Shown here in pieces: positions 16,848-25,437 of a DNA stretch of 64,000 bases. The DNA comes from VXPQ01 sp964608315. Lineage in GTDB: Bacteria; Bacteroidota; Rhodothermia; Rhodothermales; VXPQ01. Numbering within the stretch: the stretch's first letter is position 1; the number at the start of each line of letters is the position of its first letter. A program made the translations under genes and the position numbers. The stretch lies in assembly GCA_964608315.1 (NCBI GenBank), contig CAZSNF010000016.1, forward strand, positions 18,769 to 82,768. Reading direction: 5' to 3'. The notes below the pieces were generated by a model. It was not told the origin of the DNA, ran no database searches, and was given only the letters and a program-made list of their open reading frames with translations.

Positions 16848-19385
16848 ATGCAAAGGTTGTATATGTATTCAGTTCATCCGGTCAGGCTGGCTTGCAATCT
16901 GGTCGTTCCGGTTTTGCTATGCGTTCTTTCGGCTGCCGTTTATTGCCCCCCGGCGCTTGCCCAGGAACAGCAGCCGCCGGATCCGGAAAGGCCCGTTCGG
17001 TTTTTGCAGGAGACCCCCTGGACCGTAAGTACGCCGGGCGCCCTGCATTCTTCGAATTTTGTCCTCGCCTGGTGGGACGTCGGGGTCGGTAAATACTACA
17101 TCGATATCGCAGATTTTTTCGACAGGCTCGGTTTCGACGTGGCCGAGCGGGATAACATGATCGAGGCCAGCGATCCGGGACGCATATTTACGGTCGATTT
17201 TGCAACGGGTCGGGTATTGCAGGACGCCATGGAGCCTTTGGAACTGGGCCTGGACGACTTTTTCACAAGCGAAGGACGCTATTACATATCGCTGGAAGGC
17301 GTACAGGCGATTTTCACGCCCGGCGCCATGCAGTTCGATCCGACGACGCTGCACATCAGATTTTCCACGGCCATGGCGGTGCTGGACGGCATTGTCCCCG
17401 CCAGGTCGCCTGCCGCCGGCGGGCATGCGCGCGGTCCATTGCTCTACGGTCGTTCCCGCCGCTTGCTGGGCAACACCCATATCAACTACCGCCTGACGCG
17501 CAGCGACCGATCAGTGAACGCGGCTAATTACAATGGAGGATTCCGGGTGCATTCGAACGCATTGGGCGGGCGCCTCGCCACCGAAGGGTTTCTTTCGGTG
17601 GTGGACGGGGAAACGACGACGCGGTTTCGTTCGTTGAACTATTTGCTGGATTTTCCGAGCTCTCCTCTGCTCAGGCGCATGGAGGTTGGACGCATGAGCA
17701 TGTACGAGTGGCCGTTGCGCACAACCTTCGACGGCTTTCGCCTCAGCAACATACCTCTTTCCTTGCGGGACATTCAGCGGGAGGCGGTCATACGCGGGAT
17801 CGCCGAACCAGACGCCGTCATCGCCGCCTCGGTGGGCGGGGTGCTTGCGGACCGGGTGCGGGCAGATGCGCAAGGGCGCTATGAGATTCGCATACCTGCC
17901 TATTACGGTTCCTCGCAGGCGCTCCTCGAAATAGTGCCTCCGGGGGGAGGGACTCCCACCACCGTGACGCGCCACCTTTTCATCGGGGAGGACCTTCTGC
18001 CCCCCGGCGCCCTTTGGTACGACGCCCAGGCGGGACGGGACAGCTTCGACGAAACCCTCTTCGGATTTGGACAAGTCCGCTACGGTCTTACCCAGAGCCT
18101 CTCTGCGAAGGCTGCGTTCATACGCCTTGATTCTCTCCAGACCACGATGGTTGGGCTGACGCGTAACCAGTGGGGCTTTTTGACGGCCGCCGCCGAGGTC
18201 GCCTTGCCGATGAAAGCCGCGCGGGCGTCCATGCGCATGTCCTTCGCTCGGTTGAATCTCCAAACGGAAGCCGAGTTTTCCGACGAGCCGATGCTTTCGT
18301 TCTACAAGAGACGGCTTCAGGCGCAGGTCAGCGTAGGCGTTCGCCGCATGAGTTTTTATCTCAATGGCGCGCAGGTCAGAACGTTCACCGGCAACGAGAA
18401 CCTGAATATGAGCGGCTCCACGACGCTGTCTTTGCCGAGCAGGACCAGCGCGCTCGTTACGGTCGGCGTTGTTCGCAACCAGAACCCCGGCGCTTCGGAA
18501 TCCCTCCGCATGAACTGGAGAACGACGTTGACGCGATCTTTCACCATCAGGAGGCTGCGCGGACGCTTCGGGCTGCAGGGCGACGGAGGGAGGCAGGAAC
18601 AATTTGATTTTGCGGGGGCGACATTGTATTCGTACTACAGAAAAGTATCTATTGGCTTGCGCGGCGGATATGATCTTGCGCGCAAGAACACTGAGTTTTC
18701 CGTTACGTTGCGCTTCGACGCCCCATGGGTAAGCGTCAACAATCATTCGTCGGTGGAATCGGGTTCGTATTACCATCGGCAGAGCTTCTACGGCTCCATG
18801 GAGCTGGGGCGTCCCTTGCGCTTCAGCAGGCAAGCGCACATGCGCAGCAGCGCGCTCCTGCAAGCGTACTACGACGCAGATCGGGATGGCCAGAAAGACC
18901 CGGAAGAATCCCTGGTGACAGGCCTTGACATCAAGGTTGTCAAAGCCCGCGTCCAGCGAGTGGATTCAAGCCTCGTGCGCGCTGATTTTCTGGCGCCCAG
19001 CACGGCGTACCAGGTCATTATCGACCCGGCGTCCTTGCCCGATCCTTCGTTGCAACTGGCTACGGGCGACTCGTTCAGTTTTATATCGGATCCCGGATCG
19101 ACCAAGCGCATCGACATTCCCGTGCACAGAAACACCATCGTGCAGGGCGTCATCGAGGATTTGCCGCTGAGTTCTCCCACGCAGGCCAGCGTCGTTTTCC
19201 TGCAGGGCGGCGAAGAAATCCTGAGTTCCGAAATATCGCAAGAGGCTTCGTTCTCGGTTCTTTTGCCGCCCGGCGCGTATCGCCTTGAAGTAAGGGACCT
19301 CCTTGGCCGGGAGGACCTGCAGGCCTTTACCCGGGAAATCGACGTGGAACCCGGATCTGTTCAACATGTACGCGTTACGCTTTGA
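16848..19385 (+). CDS. usher-like outer-membrane beta-barrel protein
   Basis: 845 aa with good SD (GAGAGGGG) and signal peptide ending CPPALA-QEQ. The N-terminal region (about 40-190) is a mixed alpha/beta domain; then come long runs of alternating hydrophobic residues typical of barrel strands (FGQVRYGLTQSLSAKAAFIRL, LTVGVVRNQN-like, GLRGGYDLA). Around residue 300 a small beta domain reads AAVSVGGVLADRVRADAQGRYEIRIP-like, which matches the plug or middle domain of FimD-type ushers. The C-terminus has YYDADRDGQKDPEES and two further beta domains. This order is that of chaperone-usher outer-membrane ushers, but I see no PapD-type chaperone nearby. It lies directly after the Ig-protein gene (tRNA in between) and before ExbB-like. 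A general secretion or surface-assembly porin is the alternative. Confidence 0.68.
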   Translation: MQRLYMYSVHPVRLACNLVVPVLLCVLSAAVYCPPALAQEQQPPDPERPVRFLQETPWTVSTPGALHSSNFVLAWWDVGVGKYYIDIADFFDRLGFDVAERDNMIEASDPGRIFTVDFATGRVLQDAMEPLELGLDDFFTSEGRYYISLEGVQAIFTPGAMQFDPTTLHIRFSTAMAVLDGIVPARSPAAGGHARGPLLYGRSRRLLGNTHINYRLTRSDRSVNAANYNGGFRVHSNALGGRLATEGFLSVVDGETTTRFRSLNYLLDFPSSPLLRRMEVGRMSMYEWPLRTTFDGFRLSNIPLSLRDIQREAVIRGIAEPDAVIAASVGGVLADRVRADAQGRYEIRIPAYYGSSQALLEIVPPGGGTPTTVTRHLFIGEDLLPPGALWYDAQAGRDSFDETLFGFGQVRYGLTQSLSAKAAFIRLDSLQTTMVGLTRNQWGFLTAAAEVALPMKAARASMRMSFARLNLQTEAEFSDEPMLSFYKRRLQAQVSVGVRRMSFYLNGAQVRTFTGNENLNMSGSTTLSLPSRTSALVTVGVVRNQNPGASESLRMNWRTTLTRSFTIRRLRGRFGLQGDGGRQEQFDFAGATLYSYYRKVSIGLRGGYDLARKNTEFSVTLRFDAPWVSVNNHSSVESGSYYHRQSFYGSMELGRPLRFSRQAHMRSSALLQAYYDADRDGQKDPEESLVTGLDIKVVKARVQRVDSSLVRADFLAPSTAYQVIIDPASLPDPSLQLATGDSFSFISDPGSTKRIDIPVHRNTIVQGVIEDLPLSSPTQASVVFLQGGEEILSSEISQEASFSVLLPPGAYRLEVRDLLGREDLQAFTREIDVEPGSVQHVRVTL

Positions 19386-19449
19386 CGCGTAACCGGGTAC
19401 ATAACGTCTTTCCCTGTGTTTTTTCAGTCTCGCTTTTACACCTGACACA

Positions 19450-20154
19450 ATGATACAATCTGTTTCGCCCCAGGCCGCGGACACTACGCTCGCCTTGCCC
19501 TCGCAAGAGATAGGAAGCAGTTTTCTTGCTACCTCGGTATGGGACTTGTTCGGCTATGCGCAGGGTTTCGAATATCCGCTCGCTGCGGCTTTTTTGATAG
19601 GTCTTTTCTTTCTCTGTTCGGCCTATGTCCGCTATTTTCGCCAGTGGCGCGGTATGAAGGCGTTGTTGCAGATTGAACCTTCCGGGCTAACCGCAAGCGC
19701 TTTTCAGGCGGCGATCGATGCGGTGCGTCCAAATAACCCCTATCGTCTTGCGGGCGAACGGTTGCTTGAAGAGCAAGGGAGGGGAGGCACGCCGCAGAGC
19801 ATGCTTGATTACGCGCTGCGTTACATCGGATTCGACCACGACGCCTACAAGGAGGTAGACAGGTATATCACGGCCGTGGTCTACATTGCGCTCAGTCTTG
19901 GATTGCTCGGAACGCTTTGGGGCATATTCATACTCTTCACGAGCGGCAGTCGCCATGCCGCCTCGGACCTGGTGGGATTGGGCATTGCGGTCGTCTCGAC
20001 GATGCTGGCCATGTGCGTACGCCTTCTTTTGTGGCCGGTCAACATTTTTCTGCAGGCGCAGGTCCGCAAGCGATACAAGGAACTCCAGACGTGGGCGGTC
20101 GCCATCGCCTATGGATTGGCGAGGGAAGAGGCGCCTGCGCGGAAGGAGTGGTGA
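19450..20154 (+). CDS. ExbB/TolQ-like proton-channel protein
   Basis: 234 aa, the usual size of ExbB/TolQ/MotA-family subunits. Three hydrophobic segments: FEYPLAAAFLIGLFFLCSAYV (about 40-60), YITAVVYIALSLGLLGTLWGIFILF (140-164), and DLVGLGIAVVSTMLAMCVRLLLW (173-195). The signature GLLGTLWGIF at 151-160 matches the family motif GLLGTVxG very well, followed by the expected small-residue helix with a Thr (TMLAM). It pairs functionally with the two ExbD-like genes upstream. No SD is evident. It starts 65 nt after the usher-like stop and ends 7 nt before the GIY-YIG-like gene. Confidence 0.88.
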   Translation: MIQSVSPQAADTTLALPSQEIGSSFLATSVWDLFGYAQGFEYPLAAAFLIGLFFLCSAYVRYFRQWRGMKALLQIEPSGLTASAFQAAIDAVRPNNPYRLAGERLLEEQGRGGTPQSMLDYALRYIGFDHDAYKEVDRYITAVVYIALSLGLLGTLWGIFILFTSGSRHAASDLVGLGIAVVSTMLAMCVRLLLWPVNIFLQAQVRKRYKELQTWAVAIAYGLAREEAPARKEW

Positions 20155-20161
20155 GTTTTCC

Positions 20162-20737
20162 ATGCGCCACCCCGGAATCAGGTCTGAAAATACCCCGGAT
20201 GTATTGCGAGCCCCCATTCTCGCAAGTTTCTGGGCGATCAATAATTTCGACAAAAGAAGAAGGGAATACAAAAAACTCGGCTGGCTTTACGTCGCCAGAA
20301 ACCCATCGTTTATTGACCCTGTATTCAAAGTGGGGGTATCTTCTCGCCCTCCTTTCGCCCGTATACAGGAGTTGAGCGCTTCCACATCGGTGTATAGAGC
20401 ATTCGATCTTGCGTATTTTGTTCATGTGACTCCCAGGGACATTGCCGAACAATGGGTTCATGACGCGCTGAAAGAATTCCGTATCAATCCCCGCAAGGAA
20501 TTTTTCCAGGCGTCTTTGCCCGTAGTGGTGAAAGCATTGGACCGTGTGGCGAGGATGTTCCCCGTTCCACTCGGGAAAACCCCGCGTGCTGGCTACTTGC
20601 AACAACCTTTGCAGCCACGCCCGATGTCGTGCCCACATTGCGGTATGGAAAACAGGGTCCCCGGCGTTCTGGCGCCAATCAGGATCTCTTGCGGGGCGTG
20701 CAAGAACGAGATTTTGATTCAAGGAACCTCTGATTAA
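20162..20737 (+). CDS. GIY-YIG-like (T5orf172-type) protein with C-terminal zinc ribbon
   Basis: 191 aa from the ATG at 20162, only 7 nt after the ExbB-like stop. The centre matches the T5orf172/DUF4357-like branch of GIY-YIG domains: GWLYVARNPSF (GxxYVARN), FKVGVSSRPPFARIQELSASTSV, then EQWVHDALKEFRINPRKEFFQA with the expected His and Glu. The C-terminus carries two CxxC knuckles, CPHCGMEN and CGACKNE, a zinc ribbon. Such domains act as nucleases or DNA-binding modules. The last codons and the stop TAA come from the left end of the repeat element at 20722, so the natural C-terminus may have been altered. Confidence 0.78.
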   Translation: MRHPGIRSENTPDVLRAPILASFWAINNFDKRRREYKKLGWLYVARNPSFIDPVFKVGVSSRPPFARIQELSASTSVYRAFDLAYFVHVTPRDIAEQWVHDALKEFRINPRKEFFQASLPVVVKALDRVARMFPVPLGKTPRAGYLQQPLQPRPMSCPHCGMENRVPGVLAPIRISCGACKNEILIQGTSD

Positions 20738-20977
20738 TTCTACTTCGATCAGCGCTTCGCGTTCGCGCGTACAGTGACATTATGACGGCGTCGTTGAAAT
20801 CAGCGGCATACGCTACGGATTCGGGCGCAGCGGACGCGAAGCGCCCTTCGGGAGGCCGCGAGGGACGCGCTGGCCGCGTCATTCCTCATTATGCGGGGCC
20901 TGCCGCATTGCTTCGTCATTCCTTGCCGGCGCGTCCCTCGCAGCCTCTGAACTTCGCAGAATTAATCAGAGGTTCCT
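20722..20977. repeat. palindromic repeat family, copy 2
   Basis: 256-bp element with a perfect 16-bp terminal inverted repeat: AGGAACCTCTGATTAA at 20722-20737 and TTAATCAGAGGTTCCT at 20962-20977. Both ends carry the AACC/GGTT variant where other copies have ATAC/GTAT, a compensatory change. The inside matches copy 3 closely: a GAAGCGCCCTTCGGGAGG arm, a TCATTCC direct repeat and the hairpin ATGCGG-GGCCTG-CCGCAT. In this last hairpin both arms have also changed relative to copies 1 and 3 (TG to CG), again preserving pairing. It overlaps the end of the GIY-YIG-like gene. Confidence 0.88.
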
Positions 20978-21072
20978 CAAGGGCTCGAACGCAAGTCGGA
21001 CGAACCCTATATTCAGGGGTTGCCCAATCTTTGCAAGGCGCCCCCGTTTTGACTGTCCATCCGCATTCCGCA

Positions 21073-23340
21073 ATGAAGCGCCTCTCCGGCTTTGCCGTGC
21101 TGCTGGCCGGATGCGCTCTTGCGGCGTCCCCGGCTCCGGCGCTCGGTCAGACGTCTGCAGACGATGCGCCGCCTGCGCTTCAAGCGCATCGGTTGGCCGA
21201 CGACGGCCGGATCGATCTGGACGGGCGCATCGCAGAGGAGGTCTGGAATCAGGCTATTCCGATCACCGACTTCACGCAACAGGAGCCGGTCGAAGGGGCG
21301 CGTCCCTCCCGGCGCACGGAAGTACGCATCGTCTACGACGAGGACAGGCTGTACATCGGCGCCATTCTGTACGACGACCCGGAAGGCGTCATCGCCTACC
21401 AGAAACGCCGCGACGCCTTTTTGTACACCGACGACCGGTTCATGTGGATTCTGGACACGTTCCAGGATGGCCGCACCGGATATTTTTTCGAGACGAACCC
21501 GAACGGGATGCGGGGGGATGCGCTGCTCGTTGGCGGCAGCACTTCGTTTTTTCGGAGCGGAGGCCGCGCCTGGAACGGCATATGGGACGTGCGTACGGCC
21601 CGCCGTCCCGACGGGTGGTCGCTCGAAGTAAGCATACCCTTTCGGACGCTGAATTTCGATCCGGGATCGGACGAATGGGGGATTAATTTCCAGCGCACGA
21701 TCCGGCGCTCCAACGAAGAAATACTCTGGAGAGGATGGCGCCGCAACGAGGGCTTGTTGCGCCCGATTTTCGCGGGCAAACTGACCGGTCTCCGGGATAT
21801 GTCTCAGGGCGTCGGGCTGGAGGCGGTTCCGTCGGCTATCGGGAGCTGGCGCAAGACGCCCGGAGACGCCGACCCCGTAACGTACCCCGGCGACGTCAGC
21901 CTGGACCTGAATTACAGCGTAACCCCCAGTCTCCGCGCGTCGCTCTCGTTCAACACCGATTTCGCCGAGGTCGAGGCGGATCAGCGCCGCGTGAACCTGA
22001 CGCGCTTTCCGCTTCGCTTCCCCGAGCAGCGCGGTTTTTTTCTGGAAGGCGCCGGCATTTTTTCTTTTGCCCCGCGCAGCAATCCCACGCCGTTCTTTTC
22101 GCGCAACATCGGTTTGGTGAGTGGGCGTCCTGTCCCCATCGACTACGGCGCCCGCATGACGGGGCAGGTTGGCCGGACCGATGTGGGCTTCTTTCAGGTA
22201 GGCGTCGGCGACGATCAGTACCGTGACGAAGACGGGCAGGATGTAGTGATTCCTTCCGAACAGTTTACCGTGGCCCGGGTCCGGCGTCCCATTTTCGAAC
22301 AGTCCACCATCGGGGCCATCTATACGCGCCGCGCCGCATCCGAAAACGCGATGGGTTTCGCCCCGGAAACCGGACATACGTTCGGCGTGGACGTGCAACT
22401 GGCGACCCGCCATTTTCCGGGAGACAAGAACGCCGAAGTCGAACTCTTCGCCGTAGCGAATTCTAATGTCGATCCGGATGCGGACAAATCGCTGAACGAC
22501 TTGTCTGCGCGCGGCATCCGCCTCAATTTTCCCAACGATATATGGTCGGGGCACATTTCCTATCGGGAATTCGGCGCCGATTACGACCCGCAGGTCGGTT
22601 TCGTGCAGCGCAACAACTTCCGCCGCGTCGAGCCGCGCATAAACTGGATGCCCAGGCCTGCGAGGATCAAGCAGATCCGGCAGCTGGGTTTCGGGGTGCA
22701 ATACCGGCATCTGGTCGCTATGGACACGGGCGTTCCCGAGGAACGCGAGTGGGAGGTGGAACTGCTTGGAATCGAGTTTGAAAGCGGCGACAACGTGTCC
22801 TTCGAGTTTACGCGACGCTTTGAAGAACTCTACAATGCGTTCGAAGTCAGCGAGGGGATGGAGATTCCGCCGGGCGGGTATACGGTGCGGCGGTATTCCG
22901 TGGGCGGATTTACGGCGGGCAGGCGGAAGGTTTCCGTATTCGGCGGCGTGGAATGGGGAGAATTCTGGGATGGTTCCAGCACGGAAGTTTACCTTCGCAC
23001 GACGTTTCGTCCGAGCGCAGGCGTCAGTATCGGAACCAGCGTCGGGTACAACGACGTGAATCTGCCCCGGGGCGCCTTCGCTGCAAATGTCTATGAACTT
23101 GAAACCGAGTGGGACCCGACGCCCTTTCTGGCCGCGATAGTGCAAATTCAGTATGACGACGTGAGCGAACTGGTGGGGGTTTTTGCGCGGCTGCGCTGGA
23201 TCGTAAAGCCGGGCTCGAATATTTTTCTGGTGTACCGGCACAACTGGGAGAACCGGGGCGCCGGTTTGTTCGACAACCGCGATCTGGTCACCATTTCGCA
23301 GGGCGCTTCGCTCAAACTCAATTACACGTATCGTCTTTAA
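21073..23340 (+). CDS. DUF5916 outer-membrane protein with CBM9-like N-terminal domain
   Basis: 755 aa from the ATG at 21073, with a signal peptide MKRLSGFAVLLAGCALAASPAPALG. The N-terminal 200 aa match the carbohydrate-binding CBM9-like domain often fused to DUF5916 (IDLDGRIAEEVWNQAIPITDFTQ, EVRIVYDEDRLYIGAILYDDP, WDVRTARRPDGWSLEVSIPF). The rest is a predicted beta-barrel (DUF5916) with marker phrases such as NTDFAEVEADQRRVNLTRFPLRFPEQRGFFLEGAGIF. Such proteins are common in Bacteroidota/Rhodothermota outer membranes and their role is not settled. The next gene, a sulfatase, starts 52 nt later, which may indicate shared glycan-related function. An upstream open start at 20782 lies inside the repeat element and is not credible. 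Confidence 0.9.
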   Translation: MKRLSGFAVLLAGCALAASPAPALGQTSADDAPPALQAHRLADDGRIDLDGRIAEEVWNQAIPITDFTQQEPVEGARPSRRTEVRIVYDEDRLYIGAILYDDPEGVIAYQKRRDAFLYTDDRFMWILDTFQDGRTGYFFETNPNGMRGDALLVGGSTSFFRSGGRAWNGIWDVRTARRPDGWSLEVSIPFRTLNFDPGSDEWGINFQRTIRRSNEEILWRGWRRNEGLLRPIFAGKLTGLRDMSQGVGLEAVPSAIGSWRKTPGDADPVTYPGDVSLDLNYSVTPSLRASLSFNTDFAEVEADQRRVNLTRFPLRFPEQRGFFLEGAGIFSFAPRSNPTPFFSRNIGLVSGRPVPIDYGARMTGQVGRTDVGFFQVGVGDDQYRDEDGQDVVIPSEQFTVARVRRPIFEQSTIGAIYTRRAASENAMGFAPETGHTFGVDVQLATRHFPGDKNAEVELFAVANSNVDPDADKSLNDLSARGIRLNFPNDIWSGHISYREFGADYDPQVGFVQRNNFRRVEPRINWMPRPARIKQIRQLGFGVQYRHLVAMDTGVPEEREWEVELLGIEFESGDNVSFEFTRRFEELYNAFEVSEGMEIPPGGYTVRRYSVGGFTAGRRKVSVFGGVEWGEFWDGSSTEVYLRTTFRPSAGVSIGTSVGYNDVNLPRGAFAANVYELETEWDPTPFLAAIVQIQYDDVSELVGVFARLRWIVKPGSNIFLVYRHNWENRGAGLFDNRDLVTISQGASLKLNYTYRL

Positions 23341-23392
23341 AAGAGTATCCCGTGTTTGACTGCCCCCGGCCATACATAATCAGGAAAACGCC

Positions 23393-25048
23393 ATGAAGCA
23401 GGGATCGTCCGCCACGCTGCGTTTTTTCCGTATGCAGCGTCCGTTGATTTGCGGATTCCGAACCGCTCGTTTCGCATCGCGCATTGCGCCTCGCTCTCCA
23501 GGCCGCGGCGCGTTTCGCCCGACATGCTGGCCGCTGGCTATGCTGGCGGCCCTGCTGCCGGTTTTTCCGGCGGCGGGCCAGGACGCCTACCTGGTCGACG
23601 TTTCGCAAAAACCCAACATTCTTTTTATCCTGACCGACGATCAGGCGCCGTGGGCGCTGGGGGCGGAGGGCCATGCGCTTGCGCAATCCATGGGGGACGC
23701 CTTGCAAGACGCGCCCGGCGACTTTGCGGCGCTCGGCGCGGGGCATCCGGACCTGCGTACGCCCCACATGAATCGCCTTGCGGCGGAGGGCGTTTTTTTC
23801 CGCAACGCCTTTGTGGCGACGCCCGTATGCAGTCCGTCCCGGGCCGAACTTCTTACGGGTCGCTATGGTTCCGAGGTGGACATACGGGATTGGCTTCATC
23901 CCCGGCGCGAGGCGGGCCACGGGCTGGATTCGGGCCTGCTCACCTGGGTCGATCTGCTGAATCAGGAGGGGTATGCGACAGGGCTGATCGGAAAGTGGCA
24001 TCTTGGACTCCGGGATCGGCATCACCCCCTCGCGATGGGGTACGATTATTTCTTCGGATTTCGCGCGGGCGGGACTCCTCCGCGAGACGCTGCGTTCGAA
24101 GAATATGGCGTAACGGCGACGTACGAAGGATTTCCTCAGAATATTTTCACGGATCGGGCCATTGCGTTTCTGCGGGAGCATCGGGAAGAGCCTTTTATGC
24201 TGTCGCTCCATTATCGGGCGCCCCATGCCGCCTGGCTTCCCCTGCCGGAAGAAGATTGGGCGCCGTACGAAGGTCTTGACCCGGTTTTGCCCAATCCCGG
24301 GTATCCCTTGCTCGATACGGAACGACTGCGTCGGTATATGCCCGAGTATCTTGCGGCGGTGGCGAGCGTCGATCGGAACCTGGGACGTATTCTGGACGCC
24401 CTCGACGAGTTGGGCCTTGCGGAGAACACCATCGTCATTTTTACGTCCGATCATGGCTACAACATGGGCCACAACGGGATATGGCATAAGGGAAACGGGC
24501 ATTGGATCCTGACCGATCCGCCTGCCGGGACCTACGACGTACCGCAGGGACAGCGCCCGAACATGTACGACAATTCGCTGAAGGTCCCCTTGCTGGTCCG
24601 CTGGCCGGGCGTGGTTTCGCCCGGTACGGTCGTGGAGTCCATCGTGAGCAATCTGGACTGGTATCCCACGCTTGCGGAAATAGGCGGAGCCGACGTGCCG
24701 GTCGGAACGTTGCTTCGGGGGCGCAGTTTCGCGTCGTTGTTGACGCGGGGCGATACGCCGCCGGACTGGCCCGAGGAGTTTTATGCGGAATATTCCACGC
24801 ACCACCAGTCCTGGACCCACATGCGCGCGTACCGAACGCCCGAGTGGAAGCTGGTTCGCGACCTGCTCGACGCCCGCCGCGACGAATTGTTCAACCTGAT
24901 GGACGACCCCGCCGAAAGCGTGAACCTTATTGCGGAAGACACGCCGGAAGTCCGCGCCGCGATCAAGTACCTCGACGCCCGCATCGTGGAGCGCATGACC
25001 GAGATCGACGATCCCGTGCTGCCCCTTGCGGCGCGATTGACCCAATGA
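23393..25048 (+). CDS. secreted sulfatase (S1 family)
   Basis: 551 aa from the ATG at 23393. A shorter start at 23540 would give a typical signal peptide (MLAALLPVFPAAG-QDAYL); the longer form has an odd basic leader, so the start is uncertain. Sulfatase features: KPNILFILTDDQAPWALG, DLRTPHMNRLAAEGVFFRNAFV, the formylglycine motif C-S-P-S-R followed by AELLTGRYGS, GKWHLGLRD, and SDHGYNMGHNG for metal and active-site residues. It probably removes sulfate from glycans in the periplasm. The product ends in a typical sulfatase C-terminal subdomain (RDELFNLMDDPAESVNL). Confidence 0.92.
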   Translation: MKQGSSATLRFFRMQRPLICGFRTARFASRIAPRSPGRGAFRPTCWPLAMLAALLPVFPAAGQDAYLVDVSQKPNILFILTDDQAPWALGAEGHALAQSMGDALQDAPGDFAALGAGHPDLRTPHMNRLAAEGVFFRNAFVATPVCSPSRAELLTGRYGSEVDIRDWLHPRREAGHGLDSGLLTWVDLLNQEGYATGLIGKWHLGLRDRHHPLAMGYDYFFGFRAGGTPPRDAAFEEYGVTATYEGFPQNIFTDRAIAFLREHREEPFMLSLHYRAPHAAWLPLPEEDWAPYEGLDPVLPNPGYPLLDTERLRRYMPEYLAAVASVDRNLGRILDALDELGLAENTIVIFTSDHGYNMGHNGIWHKGNGHWILTDPPAGTYDVPQGQRPNMYDNSLKVPLLVRWPGVVSPGTVVESIVSNLDWYPTLAEIGGADVPVGTLLRGRSFASLLTRGDTPPDWPEEFYAEYSTHHQSWTHMRAYRTPEWKLVRDLLDARRDELFNLMDDPAESVNLIAEDTPEVRAAIKYLDARIVERMTEIDDPVLPLAARLTQ

Positions 25049-25156
25049 CGGCGCGCCCCCTTCATTTTTTCGATTTCCTTACTTTTCGGAATTTTTCCTG
25101 CTTTTTTTCAATTTTCCTGCTTTTCAGGATTTTCCCTGCTTTTCGCCGCCTTCCTT

Positions 25157-25414
25157 AAGGACACTCTGATTAAATCTACTTCGATCAGCGCTTCACGTTC
25201 GTGGAAACAGAACATTGTGCTGGCATCGTTGAAATCAGCGGTAAACGCTTCGGATTCGGGGCATGGCGTACGTGAAGCGCCCTTCGGGAGGCTGCGAGAG
25301 GCACTCTGGCTGTGTCATTCCTCATTATGTGGGGCCTACCACATTGCTTCGTCATTCCTTGCCAGCGCGCCTCTCGCAGCCTCTGAACTTTGCACATTTA
25401 ATCAGAGTATCCTT
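25157..25414. repeat. palindromic repeat family, copy 3
   Basis: 258-bp element bounded by AAGGACACTCTGATTAAAT at the left and ATTTAATCAGAGTATCCTT at 25396-25414, complementary at 18 of 19 positions. Internal arms TTCACGT/ACGTGAA and GGCTGCGAGAGGC/GCCTCTCGCAGCC pair, and ATGTGG-GGCCTA-CCACAT forms a hairpin. It is the longest copy with a well-preserved interior. The stretch just before it (about 25065-25150) is an unusual pyrimidine-rich tract with several TTTTCCTGCTTTT-like units. It separates two sulfatase genes. Confidence 0.87.
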
Positions 25415-25437
25415 CATTTACCCGAACTTTCCGCACG

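Noticed and set aside
21013..23373. 786-codon antisense frame over the DUF5916 gene
   Set aside because: GC-rich shadow frame; low-complexity Arg/Pro/Ala translation and no start context.
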